From contig ML680086.1 of NCBI GenBank assembly GCA_007922225.1, positions 10,047,472 through 10,111,471 on the forward strand: a DNA stretch of 64,000 nt. Direction: 5' to 3'. Each line of letters opens with the position of its first letter. The stretch's first letter is position 1. Position numbers and translations under genes: made by a program. Source of the DNA: Emydura subglobosa. Taxonomy: Eukaryota > Chordata > Testudines > Chelidae. The notes below the pieces were generated by a model, which saw only the letters and a program-made list of their open reading frames with translations, was not told where the DNA came from and made no database searches. Positions 25,241 to 64,000 of the stretch are shown here, piece by piece.

Positions 25241-25559
25241 CAAATTTGCTTTGGAGCTAGGAGCCAGCCCAAAAATTAAGGAGCCGGACAACGTGGGCCC
25301 AGCGATGGGGCACCCTGGCCAGAGCGCGGCAGCTGCTCTCCCCTCCAGCCCCACTCTTCTCCCACAATGTGGGCGCAGCGGCGGGGCACCCTGGCTGAAA
25401 CGTGGCAGCCTCAGCGCTCCCCCCTCCCGGCCCTGCCACATGGACGCAGTGGCGCCCTGGCCGGAGCGCGGTGGCTGCTCCCCCCAGAGAAATACTAGGC
25501 GCCAGAATTAAATTTCTAGGCGCCATGGTGACCTGGTGCTTGGAGTTTGTCAAGCCCTG
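25241..25559. mobile_element. Probable hAT-like element with GC-rich tandem core
   Basis: The right end (reverse complement CAGGGCTTGACAAACTCC) looks like a hAT terminus and is followed by atgtagtg. The left side is preceded by atctagca, a diverged 8-bp match (5 of 8). The interior has three imperfect GC-rich units carrying ggcaccctggc. The left terminus does not match the right well, so the boundaries are uncertain. The open frames across the GC-rich core are not genes. Confidence 0.4.
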
Positions 25560-25792
25560 ATGTAGTGCAAATGTCCTCCTGGGTCCAGCTTTGAACAGCT
25601 GTGAGCTGACGTGCCTTCGAAGGGAATATGAAGCTCTACCTGTAACCCGGTGTGAAAACAGGTTGCCTTGTCCTTTCTTCACTCTTAGGTGCCCTGTCCC
25701 TGAACTGGTTGATGTTCCCTAATCTCAGCACAATTTCCAGACCGTCATTATCAGTTTGATGACCTGACAGTGGATAGTCTCTTCTGTTATTA

Positions 25793-26298
25793 GACCTGGG
25801 CTATGCTAGCAAGTTTCACTGGCATAGCTGTGTTGGTTAGGAGTGTGGGGAAAAAATCGCCCCTCTAACTAACATAACCATGCTGGGATATGCCTTAGCG
25901 TGGATGTGGTTATATTGGCAGAAAAGTCCTTTTGCTGGAATAGCTTATTCAGGCCTGCTCTGCGCTAGAAAGTTTTACCTGTAAACACGCCTTATTTCGG
26001 CACATCTTTGCATGTGTCTGCACTCAATTTTGAGTCCTGTCACTAACACCCTTCTTCTCGGTGGCTGAAAACCATCTCTCCAAATGACATGTGCTATCCG
26101 CTGGCTCTGTTTTTACTAGTACAGTGCCAATGTGGATGCTGTTACCTCAACCATTCGGGGAACTGGTTTAAGCTATATAAGCAAAATAATTATTTTGCCA
26201 GTACGAGCTTCATCTGCACTAGAGTTTTTTTGCTGGCATTGCTACACAAGTATAGCTATACGGGCAAACTCTTTGTAAGGTTAGACAAGGTCTTAGTT
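25793..26298. mobile_element. Probable PIF/Harbinger-type MITE, possibly with a nested related copy
   Basis: The left end ttagacctgggctatgctagcaag and the right end gtaaggttagacaaggtctta are imperfect inverted repeats carrying TTA at the border, as PIF/Harbinger elements do. The internal ctagaaagttttacc at 25966-25980 resembles a second terminus, which suggests a nested copy. No transposase coding sequence is present. Confidence 0.45.
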
Positions 26299-27116
26299 AA
26301 CAGAGCATCATGCTGATGAAATGTTGCCACTGACTCGTCTGTTTCACAAACACCTCTGCAGAATCCATGCTTTCCAGCTTATGACCTGTTGCAGATATCT
26401 GTTTCATTACACTATTCCTGCTCTTGATTTTTATCTTTGCATTTCCATTGCACCTTTCATTTGAACAGGAACATTCTTTAACTAGATTAATTAGTTTGCC
26501 CTCCCTGTTCTCCTGGCTTATTATTATCTCCATTTTGTAGGTGAGACCTGACTGCCATCCAGCTTTTGGCTAATATAGCCCTCCCTGTCTGTTGTCCCCT
26601 CTGAAATTCTGAAACTAAATAAGTCTGACCTCGTTGGACCAGTCAGAAACCTGATAGAGCGTCCCTGAAATACACCCCTCTCTCCCGGGACTAAGGACCC
26701 TTTGTGGGACCTGGTTTAAATCAGACATCTTAGCAAAGCTCAGTCTTCCTAATCATTCAGAAGAAAATTAATTAAAAGAATCAAGCTATTTTAAAAAGTT
26801 GTCCTTAATGTTAGGAACATCCATATCCTCTCCTGGTCTGACAATGGGACATCAGCTACAATATATTGAGCGATAGTTGAGGAAAAGCCATGACTTTCAC
26901 GCTGTTGTCTATCGTGTGAGCTCCCCAGCAGTGACTCCTGCTGGGAGAGAGTGGGACTGATGGTACAGTGAGCCAACCATAGTCGGTGCTTTTAGGATGT
27001 TCGTCATACTGACCCCTGCTGGGCCTGGGGTTCCAGCTCATTCTGTCTTTGCTCCTTTGTTGAGTTCGTACCACTCAAGCTCTGACTGGCCTCCATCCCT
27101 GCTGGTTGCATTCCAG
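26299..27116. other. Non-coding sequence immediately upstream of coding exon 1
   Basis: No exon is recognised. Two copies of the minisatellite core occur at 26931-26957 and 27008-27030. The last 20 bases (ccctgctggttgcattccag, 27097-27116) form the acceptor of the first coding exon. Confidence 0.5.
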
Positions 27117-62569
<35,453 letters not shown>

Positions 62570-62711
62570 GTAGGGAGAGCGCGGAAACGAAGCCTGGCCC
62601 AGTGTCGCAGCTGTGTCGCACTGAGGAGTATCTGTGTGATGCCCTAGCTTCACGGGCCTTTGTCCTGCTCTGTGATTGGTCAACAGAGAATGGCAACCTG
62701 TCTGAGAGGCA

Positions 62712-62870
62712 GCATGGCCCACTGGACAGGGCACTGGGCTGAGAGATGGGTGCTATCCCTCGCTCCACTGGTGACCTTGGGCACCTCTCAGTGCTTCACT
62801 GTCTCCTCCTGCTTCTTGTCTCATCTGTTTTGACAGGGAGCTCTTTGGGGCGCGCAGTGCATTTGTACAA
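62712..62870 (+). repeat. MIR-like tRNA-headed SINE
   Basis: gcatggcccactggacagggcactgggctgagag (A-box side) then gtgaccttgggcacctctcagtgcttcactgtctcc. Diverged, + orientation. Confidence 0.6.
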
Positions 62871-62983
62871 ACCTTATGGGGTCCTGACTTCAGGTGGAGC
62901 CTGAAGGTTCTATGGTAACTCTGCTCCTGGTGAATGGAGTTAGCCTGTTAGCTCAGGGGGTCGAAATCTGTGCTTTGGAGTTA

Positions 62984-64000
62984 GCCTACGTCTACATTTG
63001 CATGCTTCCCTGGATACTAGTCCTTGTATTGTGAGCACACATACCTGTGCCGAATGTCCTCATAGACTGTGCACAGGCATATACTGCCATTCCCAATGCC
63101 CTTTTTCTGCATGCGATGATAGCACTACCATTTCAATGGTGCATCACAGGAGACCTTCTGGGAATCGCCTTGTGGTTTGCTGGTACTGTGTGCTGCCCTC
63201 ACGCATTTGGCATCAGCAGCAACCCGTTATCTCTCCCTTCTGCCTACCTGCATTGAAGAAATGAAGCAAGTCCATGAAGATGTTGTTCTGCTCCCGCTAT
63301 TGCTCATGGGACAAAAGCTCATGTGGTCCAGTACCGTCTACTGGACAGAATGGGTCCAGAAAAATTTGAGACACCAAAGACAGCTGACCAAGAGGGCTAA
63401 TGAAAATCCACTGGGTCCCATGGAACAGATATGTTGAATGGTGGGATAATAATGGTACACCCATGAGTGGATCACTGCTTCTCGTCCCAGAGAACCAGCA
63501 CAGTATGGTGGGACCACATTGTCTTGGAAACCTGGGATGATGACCAATGGCTGCAGAACTTCTGAATGAGGAAGCAGAGTTTCATAGAGTTGTGCAAGCA
63601 GCTTGCACCCTCCAGTACCAGATCTCTCATTTTCAGAAACCCATACGAGTACAGAAGTGGGTGGCCATTGCTGATGACACCTGCCAGTTACTGTTTAGTT
63701 GCAAAACAGTATGAAGATGGGAAGTCAACTGTCAAGGTGGTGATTTTATGGGTTTGCCAAGATAGCAATACTGTAATCTATACTCAGGTGGTTGTGATAA
63801 CCAAATCCCTGAAATTATAGTGGGATTTCAGAAGATGGGATTTCTGAAATGTTCAGGGGCCTTTGATGGAACACATCCCAATCCTTTGACTACCGAAAGT
63901 GGTGAGTGAATACGTGATCCATAAAGATTACTATTTATTCATTCTCCAAGGCTTAGTGGAACACCAACATTGGACACACGGGAAAGGTCCACGATGCCAA
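62984..64000 (+). pseudogene. PIF/Harbinger transposon with decayed transposase, cut by window end
   Basis: Starts gcctacgtctaca after a TTA (62981-62983), the trinucleotide that PIF/Harbinger duplicates. Beyond 63480, broken frames resemble a HARBI1-like DDE transposase. The stretch gcctttgatggaacacatccc near 63860 reads like GA-DGTHIP, and aaagattactatttattcattctccaaggct near 63926 reads like KDYY-FILQGL. The remainder, with the other terminus, is off the right edge. Stops and shifts exclude activity. Confidence 0.65.

Noticed and set aside
62570..62575. Stop codon directly after HHGR, suggesting the protein ends in the window
   Set aside because: The TAG belongs to the donor AG/GTAGGG. 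The mammalian protein continues with further exons and a SAM domain.

Overview
This window is vertebrate nuclear DNA and carries most of one gene on the + strand, L3MBTL1, a three-MBT-repeat chromatin reader. The repeats point to a turtle or a close reptilian relative. They include chicken-repeat-1 (CR1) LINEs of several ages, a DIRS-type tyrosine-recombinase retrotransposon, hAT and PIF/Harbinger MITEs, and tRNA-headed or MIR-like SINEs. The species assignment is inference from repeat content and protein similarity recalled without a search.

Layout. 1-8 kb is AT-rich, mostly unique sequence with one hAT MITE and one palindromic MITE. It could be intergenic or the 3' end of an upstream gene. 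8-13 kb is rich in old SINE, LINE and hAT fragments. 13-16.6 kb is a GC- and CpG-rich block with GC boxes and a plausible non-coding first exon ending at a GTAAGG donor at 15521, the best promoter candidate for L3MBTL1. 16.6-27 kb has repeats, a degenerate minisatellite, a CTCF-like motif and more MITEs. Coding exon 1 starts at 27144. Seventeen coding exons, all with AG/GT borders and consistent phase, run to 62569 and give 706 complete codons. They encode an N-terminal region with an FCS-like zinc finger, an acidic/basic linker, three MBT repeats and a C2HC zinc finger. The remaining exons, expected to include the SAM domain, lie beyond the right edge.

The 14.8-kb first coding intron holds a nested stack of mobile elements (about 28.86-41.52 kb). 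An old, decayed + strand CR1 was split by a near full-length, apparently intact CR1 on the - strand (both ORFs open). It was split again by two hAT MITEs. One of those MITEs was itself split by a roughly 6-kb DIRS element that keeps an intact tyrosine recombinase, inverted terminal repeats and the internal complementary region that mirrors both outer ends. A second, smaller nest (a truncated young CR1 inside an old CR1/L3-type LINE) lies in the intron at 52.9-54.9 kb. The window ends inside a decayed PIF/Harbinger transposon.

The mobile elements do not work with the host gene in any way the sequence demonstrates. The notable contacts are a CR1 3' end abutting the donor of exon 8, the minisatellite pair just upstream of exon 1, and the repeated use of nTCTAGAn-like targets by hAT elements, several inside CR1 tails.
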